64,000 nt of DNA, taken from assembly GCA_045807765.1 (NCBI GenBank), contig JBJMGU010000011.1, forward strand, positions 1 to 64,000, given 5' to 3'. The position numbers and the translations under genes are program-made. The DNA comes from DATENM01 sp045807765. GTDB taxonomy: Bacteria > Acidobacteriota > Blastocatellia > UBA7656. Within the stretch, counting starts at the first letter, position 1; the number at the start of each line of letters is the position of its first letter. The notes beneath the pieces are model-generated. The model saw only the letters and a program-made list of their open reading frames with translations, made no database searches and had not been told where the DNA came from. Shown piece after piece: positions 51,830-62,300 of the stretch.

Positions 51830-54586
51830 GTGTCGTTGCTCGCCCGCTGCAAACATTTTTTCGATAAGCCGCACCTGCGCTTGATCGCGCTCGTCGGCCT
51901 GATCGTGCCGCGCCGCTTGCGCGCCGACTGGCGCCAGGAGTGGCAGGCCGAATTGCAGTACCGCGAACTGCTTCTCGCCGATTGGCAGCGGCTGGATTGG
52001 CAGATGCGGTTCGGTTTATTGAGGCGGAGCCTGGGCGCGTTCTGGGACGCGCTCTGGATGCAAAGTTATCGCTGGGAGGATGACATGATTCAAGACCTGC
52101 GTTACGGCATACGAATATTGTTGAAGCAACCCGCCTTCACGCTGATCGCCGTGCTGTCGCTCGCCTTAGGCATCGGCGCCAACACCGCCATCTTCAGCCT
52201 GCTCGATGCCGTGCTGCTTAAATCGCTGCCGGTGCAAGAGCCGGACAAGCTGGTGCTATTCGGCAAAGGCGAGAGCGCCGGCTTAACCAACGGCTTCCCG
52301 AATCAGAGCAGCGATCTCTTTTCTTATCCCTTTTATCAAGAAGTGCGGCAGCGCAACGAAGTCTTTTCCGATGTGGTGGCGCTCTTGAGCATGACTTGGA
52401 ACGTGCATGGCACAATCAGCGGCGACGGGGCAGGTGACATGCAGCCGATTCAGGTTCAACCGGTCTCGGGCACCTACTTCTCGACGCTCGGAGTCAACGC
52501 CGGCCTCGGTCGCGTGTTTACGGAAGCCGACGATCTGATGCCCGGCGGCCATCCGGTTGCCGTCGTCAGCTACGCCTGGTGGCAGAGCCGCATGGGCGGC
52601 GACCCGGCAGCGCTCGGCAAGCTCATCACAATAGAGCAGACGGCTTACACCATCGTCGGGATTGCGCCGCGAGAGTTTTTCGGCACGTCCGTCGGGGTAG
52701 CTCCCGACATCTATGTGCCGCTGGCGATGCAAGCCGAATTGCCGCCGGCGCACTGGAACGGGCGTGACGACAAACTCTTCCAATCGCTCTACCTCATCGG
52801 GCGGCTCAAAAACGATGTCAGCGCCGAGCAGGCCAACGCTGCCGTCAATCTGCTCTTCAAACAGTCCTTGCAAGAGCAGGCCGGGCTACAGCCTGCCGCC
52901 GACCGATTGCAGGACATCGAGCGGGCGAGCATCGAATTGACGCCGGCGGGCAAAGGCGTCTCGGAACTGCGGCGCGAGTTCTCGTTGTCGCTACGCATCC
53001 TGATGGCGGTCGTCGGCGTCGTGCTGCTGATCGCCTGCGCCAACATCGCCAACCTGTTGCTGGCGCGCGCCGCCAACCGCAAGAAAGAGTTCGCCGTGCG
53101 CATGGCGATGGGCGCCGGGCGCATACGGTTGATTCGCCAGTTGCTCACCGAAAGCATCCTGCTGGCGAGCGTCGGCGGCCTGGCCGGCGTGATGCTGGCA
53201 TGGTGGGGCAGCCGTTTGCTGATCGGCATGGCGTCTTCGAGCGCCGAGCCTTTGCCGCTCGACGTGACGCCGAATCTGCGCATCCTCGGCTTCACGTTGC
53301 TGGCGTCTTTGCTCTCGGCGGTGATCTTCGGGACAGCCCCGGCGTTGCGCGCTGCGCGCATCGAGCCGAACGCCGCGCTCAAAAGCGGCAGAGGCACAGT
53401 ACAGGCTGGGTCGCAGAGCCCGCTTGGCAAGGCGCTCGTAGTCGGGCAAGTGGCGCTTTCGCTTTTGCTGCTGGTCGGCGCGGGCCTCTTCGTGCGCACG
53501 CTGATTAATTTGCAGAACGTGCCGACGGGATTCAATCAACAGAACGCCATGGTCTTTGAGATTGACACGGCGGCGACCGGTTACAAAGACGAGCAGTTTC
53601 CTGCTTTGCTGCGCGAGGTCGAAGAGAAAGTCAAAACGGTGCCGGGCGTTCAGGCCGACGGCTTTTCATTCTTGCTTTTCAATCAAGGCGGCTGGACGAG
53701 CCTGGTGACGACCCGCGACCAGACGGCGACCGACATTGAGCGCCCCATCGTCAGGCAGAATGTGGTCGGCCCGGACTATTTCGCCGCAATGGGAATCCCG
53801 CTGCTGCTCGGTCGCGGCTTTGGCCCGCAAGACACCGAAAAATCGCAGAAGGTCGCCGTCATCAGCGAAACGATGGCGCAGCGCTTCTTCCCTGAGGGCT
53901 CGCCGCTCGGCAGACGTTTCGGCGTCAAGGGCCCGCAATCTCGCGACGACATCGAAGTCATCGGCGTCGTCAAAGACTCCAAGTACATCAGCCTGACCGA
54001 GCAGGCGCAACCGCTGGCTTTCTACCCGTATTCGCAGCACGCCCAGCCGCTCGGCAACTTCGTCGTGCGCTATACGGGCGCGCCCGAAGCGGTCATCGCG
54101 CAGGTGCGGCAAGCGATACGTGAGGTCAATCGCAATCTGCCGATTAATGAAGTCGTCAGCCTTTCGGATCACATTGGGCGCTCGCTGGTTCAGCAAAAGC
54201 TGGTGGCGCGGCTCGCCGCCTTTTTTGGTCTGCTCGCCCTGCTGCTCGCCTGTATCGGGCTGTACGGCGTTCTGTCGTATGCGGTGGCGCGGCGCACCAA
54301 CGAGATCGGCATTCGTATGGCGCTCGGGGCGCAGAGTCGTGACGTGCTATGGCTGATGCTGCGCGAAGCGCTGACGCTCGTCATCATCGGCGTCGTCATT
54401 GGTCTGGTGGCTTCACTGGCGGCAACGCAGACGGCTTCGAGCCTGCTCTTTAACCTGAAGCCAAACGACCCGCTGACGATTATCCTGGCGACGTTGCTGT
54501 TGCTGACCATCGCTATACTGGCGGGTTACCTGCCGGCTCGCCGGGCCGCCCGCCTCGACCCGATGGTAGCGCTGCGCGAGGAATAG
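51830..54586 (+). CDS. ADOP-family permease (MacB/FtsX-type), copy 3
   Basis: A 918-residue permease starting with GTG (SLLARCKHFFDKPHLRL) after a GAGG ribosome site. The order of modules is as in the other copies: RADWRQEWQAELQYRE, then IQDLRYGIRILLKQPAFTLIAVLSLALGIGANTAIF, periplasmic MacB-like domain, FtsX helices, second half, ending LPARRAARLDPMVALREE. It differs from copies 1 and 2 over most of the core, especially the periplasmic domains, while the first 90 residues are very close to copy 2. It lies 11 bases after padR on the same strand. No ABC ATPase is nearby. The stop is followed directly by heptamer repeats. Confidence 0.92.
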   Translation: MSLLARCKHFFDKPHLRLIALVGLIVPRRLRADWRQEWQAELQYRELLLADWQRLDWQMRFGLLRRSLGAFWDALWMQSYRWEDDMIQDLRYGIRILLKQPAFTLIAVLSLALGIGANTAIFSLLDAVLLKSLPVQEPDKLVLFGKGESAGLTNGFPNQSSDLFSYPFYQEVRQRNEVFSDVVALLSMTWNVHGTISGDGAGDMQPIQVQPVSGTYFSTLGVNAGLGRVFTEADDLMPGGHPVAVVSYAWWQSRMGGDPAALGKLITIEQTAYTIVGIAPREFFGTSVGVAPDIYVPLAMQAELPPAHWNGRDDKLFQSLYLIGRLKNDVSAEQANAAVNLLFKQSLQEQAGLQPAADRLQDIERASIELTPAGKGVSELRREFSLSLRILMAVVGVVLLIACANIANLLLARAANRKKEFAVRMAMGAGRIRLIRQLLTESILLASVGGLAGVMLAWWGSRLLIGMASSSAEPLPLDVTPNLRILGFTLLASLLSAVIFGTAPALRAARIEPNAALKSGRGTVQAGSQSPLGKALVVGQVALSLLLLVGAGLFVRTLINLQNVPTGFNQQNAMVFEIDTAATGYKDEQFPALLREVEEKVKTVPGVQADGFSFLLFNQGGWTSLVTTRDQTATDIERPIVRQNVVGPDYFAAMGIPLLLGRGFGPQDTEKSQKVAVISETMAQRFFPEGSPLGRRFGVKGPQSRDDIEVIGVVKDSKYISLTEQAQPLAFYPYSQHAQPLGNFVVRYTGAPEAVIAQVRQAIREVNRNLPINEVVSLSDHIGRSLVQQKLVARLAAFFGLLALLLACIGLYGVLSYAVARRTNEIGIRMALGAQSRDVLWLMLREALTLVIIGVVIGLVASLAATQTASSLLFNLKPNDPLTIILATLLLLTIAILAGYLPARRAARLDPMVALREE

Positions 54587-54592
54587 GTAAAT

Positions 54593-54830
54593 CAGTAGCA
54601 GTAGGCAGTAGGCAGGCGATTTCTAAGCTCCGTTAGGAGCGTAATGTTTATAGTCGTCGCGGCGCTTAAACAATCAAGCTCCGTAGGAGCGGAATGTCAA
54701 CATCGCGCTCCTACGGAGCTTGATCTTTATTGGAATGTCTTGACTATAAACATGGCGTCCCTACGGGACTAGGTAACTGCCTACTGCCTACTGCCTACTG
54801 CGTACTGCCTGCTGCCTACTGCCTACTACC
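54593..54830. repeat. inverted tandem GTAGGCA heptamers enclosing REP-like palindromes
   Basis: The left arm (54593-54615) holds about three GTAGGCA units just after the ADOP stop, and the right arm (54774-54830) about eight complementary units that include the stop codon of the convergent gene. Between them, 54673-54691 and 54706-54724 form a perfect 19-base stem (core AGCTCCGTAGGAGC). ATGTTTATAGTC at 54644-54655 pairs perfectly with 54742-54753. Variant copies of the core at 54626-54640 and 54757-54770 complete a nested palindrome. Confidence 0.85.
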
Positions 54831-56562
54831 TCGTCACATTGCCGCAATCCATTTCGGTGCCGTTGTCGGTGCTGCTCCAGTGCAGGCGATTCCAGCCGCC
54901 ATTGTTCTGCTCGGAGAAAGTCATTCCATAAAAGTAACAGGTGCCGTCGTTGCGTTTGACGGCGACCGCGCCGTTGATGGCGCGGCGCGTGATGATGCCG
55001 CTGATCGGATGACGGTAGAGCGTCCACTCGCGCTCGGTGATGACGGCGCGCACAGGTACGCCGGGCTTGCCCTGGTCGGTCAACATGCCGCGCGTCGCCT
55101 CGACCATGGCGCGCTCAAGAACCGGGTCGCTCTTGACCGCCCTGGGCAAAAAGACATTCTTCAATGCGATCTTGTGATAAGCGATGGCGCGCTCAGCCAT
55201 CTTCTCTTGGCCGTTCGAGCAATCAATCTCGAACTCGCCTTCGGCAAGGTCGTGGCGGGAACTCATATAGATGGCGCTGACGCGGAAGCCGAGCGTGTGG
55301 CTGCGCGGTGAGCATTCGGCGAGCAGCCTGGCGTAACGTGACGAGCCTTCGCATTCTTTCGCCGTCTCAAGTGCCGGCAGCACCTCAATCGGCATGAACG
55401 TCCACTGCTCCATTGGCTTAGTCATTGGATAATTGAAGCTGGTCATCTCGTTGCCGTCGAGGAAGACGGTCATCTGCATTTCGGTATCACCGGAATGCGC
55501 GCCGTCGGCCATCTCGGCAATCGTCCCTTTGAAGTAGGCCGTCGCATAAACTGTATCGGCGAGCGAAAACGTTTTGGCGACTGCCGACACCTCTTCCTGG
55601 CCGGCGACCAGCGGCTTGCGGCTGTAGACGACCTTCCCGGTGTTCTGCTTGTGGAATGCGCCGGCGTAGACTTTGCTGCCGAGATCGCGCTCGACCGCGC
55701 CGACAATAGCTTCGGCATCCTTGCGAATCCTGAGCGCCTGCGATTGATCGGGGAACGACAACAGCACGCCGTTGGCAAGCATCAGGGCGATGTCTGCGGC
55801 CTCGGTCGCTGCGCCGACTGCGCCGGCACCCTTCTTCTTTTCAACGTAGGCTTTCTCGATGGTGGCGTTGATCTCGCCGATCAAAAAGCTACGCACGAAC
55901 TCGTCGTACTCTTTCGGGAATTTCGTCAGCAGTTGCTCGACGTGGTCGCTGATCTCGTTGTCGGTGCGCAGGCCGGGATGTTTGGCGAGCGCGTCCTTGA
56001 CCTTCTTGATGGTCTCGCCATAGCCCAGCTCTTTGCACGATTCAAAATAGCGCTCGGCGTCGCCCTTCGTCTGTGTGTAGATGCCTTTCCAATAGGTCTG
56101 CGGAATCAGGTGCTCTGACGCGTAGGCCATTTTGCTGATGAAGGCTTTGATCTCGTCGAGCGAGTCGTCGTCGGCCTTGCGATCATTGGTCCGGCTGTCA
56201 TTCGCCTTGCGGTCATTGACTGCGCTGTCATTCTCGTCTTCGCTCAACAACCGGCTGTAACCGGCGATCTCATGCTCATATGCCGCGGTCGAATAATCGC
56301 GGTAGAGACTTTTGATGCCACCGATCAGCTCTTTGGCGTACTTCGCCGCGGCGCGTGCGCCTTCGATGTCGGGCGGATTCTCTTTTAGCTCTTTCCGCAG
56401 ATCACTCATAGCCTGTTCGAGGCGGCGCACTTCGATGCGGCTGTCGGTTGAAATGCTTGGCTTGCGCTTTGGCACCGATACTTCGATCTTGATCTGTGTG
56501 GCGGCGAGCGGCTCTAAGGCGAACAGCACCGTCAGCGTCCAGATAGCAAATAAGCGTGTCAT
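54826..56562 (-). CDS. exported protein of unknown function
   Basis: A 578-residue protein. ATG 56562 follows a strong GGAGGAAACG ribosome site and gives a signal peptide (RLFAIWTLTVLFALEPLAATQ). Residues 30-240 are charged and helical, including Asp/Asn-rich repeats (SAVNDRKANDSRTNDRKADD) that may be a flexible linker. The C-terminal half is predicted beta-rich with Cys residues in AKECEGSSRYARLLAECSPR and EIDCSNGQEK, and it ends with NGTCYFYGMTFSEQNNGG. No enzyme motif or known domain was recognised. The stop codon TAG belongs to the heptamer repeat that follows. It is divergent from a sigma-factor-like gene with a 254-base spacer. Confidence 0.7.
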   Translation of the reverse strand: MTRLFAIWTLTVLFALEPLAATQIKIEVSVPKRKPSISTDSRIEVRRLEQAMSDLRKELKENPPDIEGARAAAKYAKELIGGIKSLYRDYSTAAYEHEIAGYSRLLSEDENDSAVNDRKANDSRTNDRKADDDSLDEIKAFISKMAYASEHLIPQTYWKGIYTQTKGDAERYFESCKELGYGETIKKVKDALAKHPGLRTDNEISDHVEQLLTKFPKEYDEFVRSFLIGEINATIEKAYVEKKKGAGAVGAATEAADIALMLANGVLLSFPDQSQALRIRKDAEAIVGAVERDLGSKVYAGAFHKQNTGKVVYSRKPLVAGQEEVSAVAKTFSLADTVYATAYFKGTIAEMADGAHSGDTEMQMTVFLDGNEMTSFNYPMTKPMEQWTFMPIEVLPALETAKECEGSSRYARLLAECSPRSHTLGFRVSAIYMSSRHDLAEGEFEIDCSNGQEKMAERAIAYHKIALKNVFLPRAVKSDPVLERAMVEATRGMLTDQGKPGVPVRAVITEREWTLYRHPISGIITRRAINGAVAVKRNDGTCYFYGMTFSEQNNGGWNRLHWSSTDNGTEMDCGNVTR

Positions 56563-56816
56563 TATCGTTTCCTCCAAAAAGTCGTTTTATCCATCCGTTT
56601 GATTGCGCCCCGAGGCGCAACGCGTTTTAACTGCACGCCGGTTGAAGGTGGCGCTCGCGGCGCGGTATTACTGGCGGGCAAAAAAAGTTTGGCAGTTGGG
56701 CGCGGCGCTAAGGCGGCGAAACGCTGTGCGCGCTTCAGGCGAATGGTTGACAATGGCAGAAGCGGCGCGGTCAAATCAGCTTCAGCGTTTTATCAGTGAG
56801 CGCATTGTGAGGGGCT
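56563..56816. other. divergent promoter region
   Basis: A 254-base spacer between the exported-protein gene and the sigma-like gene. On the plus strand TTGACA (56747-56752) is a consensus -35 box, with a poor -10 candidate TCAAAT (56771-56776) at 18 bases. Nothing else was recognised. Confidence 0.35.
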
Positions 56817-57866
56817 GTGGCGATCCGAGAGCTTGACGACATTCTTCTGCCGCTGGTCGAAGCCGGCGACACGGATGAGGCCGACACGCGGCTGGCGGCG
56901 GTATTGGCCGAGCATGCCGCGCCGGTCATTCGCGGCGTCGTCAAGAGCAAGCTGCGCGTGTCGCTAAGCCCCGCAGATGGCAGCGCCGCCAATCAAGATG
57001 CGCTTGAGCTTGCAAACGACGTGCAGGCCGCGCTCGTCACCGAGTTGCGGCGATTGCGGAGCGCCGAGTCGCGGGAGCCGATCAGCGACTTTCGCGGTTA
57101 TGTCGCGGTGCTCGCCTTCCACGCCTGCTACCGCTACCTGCGCCGCCGCAACCCCGAGCGCCACTCGCTGAAAAGTAAGATACGTTATATCCTTTCGCAC
57201 GCCCCTGAGTTCGCACTGTGGCAGGATGCAAACGGCGCATGGCTGTGCGACAGCGCGGCGCGGCGCCGTTCGCCAACTCAGGCGGCGCGCGCAAAGCCGA
57301 GCGACGAAGCGTTGTCGGCGCGCCTGTTGTCGCGGCTGACCGATCCGGCCAGCACAGGACTCACTGACCTGCTCGCCGCCATCGTCGAAGAAGCGGCGGG
57401 CGCGATGGAGCTTGACGAGGTGGTCAGCTTGGTGGCCGCCTTGCAGGGCATTCGCCCTATAGCGGAACAGGGCGAAGGCGACGCAGAGGGCGAAGACCGG
57501 CAGCGCCAGGAGCTAGCTGACCCGCGCGCAGACGTGGCCGCGGAAGTTGACCATCGCCTCTACCTTGAGCAACTGTGGCGGGAGATTGGCGATCTGCCGC
57601 CGCGCCAGCGCCTCGCCCTGTTGTTGAACCTGCGCGACGCGCAGGGGCGCGACGTGATCGCCTTATTGCCCATCACCGGCGTCGCCAGCCTGCGGCAGAT
57701 CGCCGACGTGCTCGGCATACCCGCCGAAGAATTTGCCGCGCTGTGGAACGACTTGCCGATGGATGATGCGCGCATTGCCGAACGACTGGGCATCACGCGA
57801 CAGCAGGTCATCAATCTGCGCAAGTCGGCACGTGAACGATTGATGCGGCGGATGAAATATCATTGA
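56817..57866 (+). CDS. divergent sigma-70-like RNA polymerase sigma factor
   Basis: A 349-residue protein with a GTG start behind a GAGGGG ribosome site. The N-terminal half has a region-2-like segment (DFRGYVAVLAFHACYRYLRRRNPERH). The C-terminal half contains LEQLWREIGDLPPRQRLALLLNLRD, and the last 45 residues are a region-4-like helix-turn-helix (DARIAERLGITRQQVINLRKSARERLMRRM). It is longer than typical ECF factors because of about 120 extra residues between regions 2 and 4. The next gene, after 60 bases, encodes a membrane zinc-finger protein of anti-sigma type, supporting the sigma call. Its target promoters are unknown. Confidence 0.72.
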   Translation: MAIRELDDILLPLVEAGDTDEADTRLAAVLAEHAAPVIRGVVKSKLRVSLSPADGSAANQDALELANDVQAALVTELRRLRSAESREPISDFRGYVAVLAFHACYRYLRRRNPERHSLKSKIRYILSHAPEFALWQDANGAWLCDSAARRRSPTQAARAKPSDEALSARLLSRLTDPASTGLTDLLAAIVEEAAGAMELDEVVSLVAALQGIRPIAEQGEGDAEGEDRQRQELADPRADVAAEVDHRLYLEQLWREIGDLPPRQRLALLLNLRDAQGRDVIALLPITGVASLRQIADVLGIPAEEFAALWNDLPMDDARIAERLGITRQQVINLRKSARERLMRRMKYH

Positions 57867-57926
57867 AGCCGCAGGCCGCGCGGTAATATGCGAAGCGCGG
57901 CGCGCCCTTAACCAGATGGGGAACTG

Positions 57927-59300
57927 ATGGCAGAGCACCTTTCACAAGAGACGCTGACGCGCTACGCGGGCCGTGCCCTGTCGGCGACCGAGTTGCTGGC
58001 GGCGGACGATCATCTCGCTGCCTGCGCGGCGTGTCGCGAGCGCCTTGAAGTTAAGAGCGAGGCTCGCGCCGTCGTTCAGGCGTTGCGCGCCGAATCTGCC
58101 GCGACTCCTTTCATGCACCTCGACTACGAGCAACTGGAAGCGGTCGTTGACGGCACTGCTGCCGAGGTCGAGCGCGAGATCGTCAGCAGCCACACACAGC
58201 TCTGCGCGGCGTGCGCCGACGAGTTGAATGAGCTGATGGCGTTGAAGTCCCAGTTGCAAGCCCGCAGCGCGTCGCGACACGCCGCGGACGATGCAGTGAG
58301 TCAGCCGGGACGAGACGGCAATGCAGAACCTGCGCCGGTGGTCTCTTTGAAGGCATATCGGCAACAGCGCGAGGTGCGTCGTCAGCCGCGCGCCTGGCTA
58401 ACGCGATGGGCGGCGGTGGCGGCGGTGCTGGCTGTCTGCGCGCTGGTCGCGTGGATGGTGTGGCGTCCGTCGCCGTCTGAGCAGGTGGCCGGCGTGAATC
58501 AGAATTCCGGCGTGAGCGAACCGGCAACGACCGGCACATCAACCAACGATCAGAAAGCAGCGGCGAATCACAATGCTTCGTCGGGAACCGCAGAGCCGCA
58601 GCCGCCGGCTTCGCCATCTGCGGTTGTCGCGCTTAACGATGGAGCGCGACGTGTAACGCTCGACGCCGAAGGCAGGCTTGCGGGTTTCGATGGTCTTGCG
58701 CCTGAAGCGGCGGAGGCTGTGCGGCTCGCGCTTAAGCGGCAACGGGTCGAAGCGCCCGCTGGCTTAGCGGCTATCACTGAGAACGCCGGCACGTTGATGA
58801 GCGGGGGCGGTGACGGCATCGCTTTCAAACTCATCAGCCCCATCGGCACCGCCGTGCAGAGCGCGCGGCCCGTATTCCGCTGGCAACCGCTCGCGGGCGC
58901 AACAAGCTATGTCGTGAAGGTGTTCGACGCAAACTTCAACCGCGTGGCGATGAGCGAGCCGCTCGCGACAACGACGTGGACGCCGAGCCAACCGCTTGCC
59001 GTTGGAGCAATCTATTCGTGGCAGGTGACGGCGGCGAAGGATGGCGGCGAAACGACTTCGCCTGCGCCGCCTGCGCCGCAAGCCCGCTTCAAAGTGATCG
59101 AGCGCGCAAGGCTCGCCGAGCTGCGCCGCGCCGAACAGAGCTACCCGGATTCGCACCTGCTGCGCGGCGTCCTCTATGCGCGGGCCGGATTGTTAGACGA
59201 CGCCGAGCGCGAGCTGCAAGCATTGCTCAAGGCCAACCCCGCGAACGAAGCCGCGAGAAAACTGCTGGCCAGTGTGCATGCGCTGCGGCAGAAGCGATAG
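57927..59300 (+). CDS. membrane protein with two zinc-finger (anti-sigma-like) motifs
   Basis: A 457-residue protein with two ZAS-type zinc motifs in its cytoplasmic N-terminus: HLAACAAC near residue 30 and HTQLCAAC near residue 88. A single membrane segment follows (WAAVAAVLAVCALVAWMVW, about 160-178). The outer part has a Ser/Pro/Asn-rich linker, then a fibronectin-III-like module (FRWQPLAGATSYVVKVFDANF, TTTWTPSQPLAVGAIYSWQV), and a C-terminal TPR-like helical stretch (LLRGVLYARAGLLDDAEREL). It probably sequesters the upstream sigma factor and senses envelope signals. It ends 14 bases before the convergent CHAT gene. Confidence 0.82.
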   Translation: MAEHLSQETLTRYAGRALSATELLAADDHLAACAACRERLEVKSEARAVVQALRAESAATPFMHLDYEQLEAVVDGTAAEVEREIVSSHTQLCAACADELNELMALKSQLQARSASRHAADDAVSQPGRDGNAEPAPVVSLKAYRQQREVRRQPRAWLTRWAAVAAVLAVCALVAWMVWRPSPSEQVAGVNQNSGVSEPATTGTSTNDQKAAANHNASSGTAEPQPPASPSAVVALNDGARRVTLDAEGRLAGFDGLAPEAAEAVRLALKRQRVEAPAGLAAITENAGTLMSGGGDGIAFKLISPIGTAVQSARPVFRWQPLAGATSYVVKVFDANFNRVAMSEPLATTTWTPSQPLAVGAIYSWQVTAAKDGGETTSPAPPAPQARFKVIERARLAELRRAEQSYPDSHLLRGVLYARAGLLDDAERELQALLKANPANEAARKLLASVHALRQKR

Positions 59301-59314
59301 GTTCTGTTACCTGC

Positions 59315-62300
59315 TCATTGCGGATCACCGACGACGACGAAGCCTGCCCAGTAAAAGGGGTGCTTCCAGCGCTCGCCGCGCAGGACTTTCAACATTGCCT
59401 GCCGTAACGCCTGCGCCTTGCCTTCGCCATTCATGGCGCGGCGGTGGAACTCGACCATCAAATCGTTGGTGCTGGCCGCGTCTACTTTCCACTGGCTGAC
59501 GACAGTGGTCGGGCTGCCGGCGACGAAGACCGACCAGGTCAGGCCGATGACGCCTTCGCCGGCGCCGACGCGACCGCGCGCCGTCTCGCACGCCGACAAC
59601 ACGACCATCTCTGCCGGCAGGTCGAGGTTCATGATCTCCCACGCTTCGAGCAGTCCGTCTTCCTTGCTGTTGTTCTCATCCTGCGCCAGCACAAGCCGCG
59701 AATACATCGGGCTGTCATTGTCGAGAATGCCATGCGTCGCCAGATGCAGGACGCGGTACTTCGCGGCTTCGGCTTTGACGCGCGCCTCGCTCGCCTCGCG
59801 GCCCGTGTAGACGCGGCTATTCGCGACGCCATAAATCTGACTGAGCGTCTTGACCTGTGCTTCGGTCTCCGGCAAGGCGGCAAGCGGGCCGCCGAGCGTC
59901 GTCGCCTGGCCGGCGTGCCCGCTGAATGCCGGGTTGCCAATGGCCAACAGCGTCGGTGCCGATGTCTGCGCCCGCCGTTTATGTTGCCGGCGCATCTCGG
60001 ACAGCGCCGTGAGCGAAGGCGCATAGGCGACCGCCTGACGCTCAATCAAGTAAGCCTCTTTCGTCATCAACGCTTGAAAGGGAAGATTCCAGAGCGCGCC
60101 GTCGGGGATGATGACGAGCGCATCTTTGCCGGCGAGTTGCTCCTGCGCCGGGCCGAGTAACAAATTGTAAAGCTCGCGCGCCGGGCCGCGGAATTCCAGA
60201 TCGCGACTGGCGAGTTGATGGCGGAATTGCTCAGCGCGTGCTGTCAGCTCCGTCTCTTTGATGTTGAGCGTGTAGCTGCGCACATCGCTTGTGCCATCGG
60301 CCTTGCGCGTGATGACGAAGAGAAATGTCTTTGCAGAAGTCACGACATATTCGAGCAAGGCACTGTGCGAATCAACCAGTAGGGCACCCGCCTGATCGGC
60401 GCTTAAGGCAGGCGATTGGCCGCGCTGGGTCTTCAGCTCGGGGTGCGAGGCATAGAGCGTGATCTGGAAGGCTTCATATTCAACACGCGCCTGCTGCAAG
60501 CGCGATTTGAGGTCGGCCAGTCGCGCCGCGTTCGGCTTACTGCTCGCCGACTCGCGAGCCACCTGCGCGTTGAGCAACGCGAGCGAGCCGGCCAAACTGC
60601 TTTCGCGCTCGCGCTCTTCGCGGGTCATCGCTTTGGTGATGTTGGCCCGCCCGCCGCGCAACACGTCTAGCAGCACGCGCGCCTTGGCGCGCTCGGCATA
60701 GGCGAGCGCTTCACCCGTCCGGTTGTCGCGCAACAACAATTCGATCATGTCGTGATAGGGGTCGAGCTTGTCTTCAAAGAATCGCTGCTGTTCTTGCTCG
60801 CCGCCCGCGACGCGCGCCCGCAGCGATTCGATGGCGCGGATCGCTTCGTCGAGCGACTGCCGCGCGCTTGTCGTTTGATTCAGCGCGCGGTACGCATCGG
60901 CCATGTACTTTTCAGCGCGCCACAGCGTATCGGGGCTCTCGGTCTCGCGGGCCAGTTGGGCGGCGCGCCCGGCGGCTGTGAGCGCCGGTTCGGGACGGCT
61001 CGCGGCGAGATGTGCTTCGGCGATGTCGAGCAGCGCGCCCGCCATTGCGACTTTGTTCTTCATGCCTTCGGCGACCGCCAAGCTCTTTTCATAACTGGCG
61101 AGCGCCGCCGCCGGCGCGTTTTGCAGACGGTAACAGTTGCCGATGTTCTTCAGCGTGCCGGCAACGCCATCTTTGAAGTTGAGCGATTCGTAGAGCGAAA
61201 GGTTTGCTTCAAACTGCTTGAGCGCGGCGTCAACCTGACCCTGGACCATCAGGACGTTGGCGATGTTGCCTCGCAAGTCAGCGACCAGGCGCGGCTCGCC
61301 GAGCGGTTCGACAAGCGCGAGGCTCTTGCGATAAGCGGCGAGCGCCTGCTCGTAGTTCTGCTGGCGCAGCATCACGTCGCCCATATTCATCAAGGCCGTC
61401 GCCTGGCTGCGCACGTTCTTGACCGACTCGGCGAACTTCATGCTTTTTTCATAAAGCTCAAGCGCTTCGGCGTGGCGGCCCTGTTCGAGATAGATGCTGG
61501 CGATGTTATTCATCTGCTGAGCGCGCCCGGCGGCTGCCGTCGGGCCGCCGATGGCTTCGTACATCGCCAGGCTCTGCTGCCAGAGCGCCAGCGCTTGCTG
61601 AAAGTCGCCCTGATTCCAATACAGGTAGCCGACATTATTCAGCGTGTTGGCGACACCGAGATCGTCTTTCAATTGCTCGCAGAGCGCCAGCGCCAGTTGG
61701 TAAGCGTCCATCGCCGTCGCGTAGTCGCCCGCCTCCTGATACTGATTGCCGACGAGCTTAATCTCGTAAGGCAGCCGCAGCGTGATGAGGTTTTCTTCCT
61801 GCTTGAGCAAGGCGACGCGCTCAGCGCTGCTTTTCATCTTGACGAGCGCCGCCGCCAAATCTCTTTCGGCAGGCGAGTCGCTCCACAGCCGCCACTCGCC
61901 GGCCTCTTTGACGAACCGCATCGAACGCTGCATGCGATGAAACGGCGCGATCTCCTTGCCGCTCTCGGCATCGATCACGGTCAGGTCAGCGGCGACACGA
62001 ACCCGCGCGCCGTCAGCGCCGAACGTCACCCGCATCACGTTCAGATGATTCACCGTGATGCTCCGCGCGTCCTCGAACAGGCCGCCGATTGCATGGCGTA
62101 TCGCCACATAGTCGGGCGACTGCGCGCTCCAGAGCGCGGCGACTGCATCGATCTCTTTGCGGGCGAAGGCGGCAAAGTATCGCTGCACCAGATCGCGCAG
62201 CCCCGCTTCGTCCGCTGCCTCTTGCATCACAAGGCGCGAAGGGGCGCGTGCGGCTTGCACGGGCAGCGCGCCGACGAGCGCCAGGATGATGATCGCTGAG

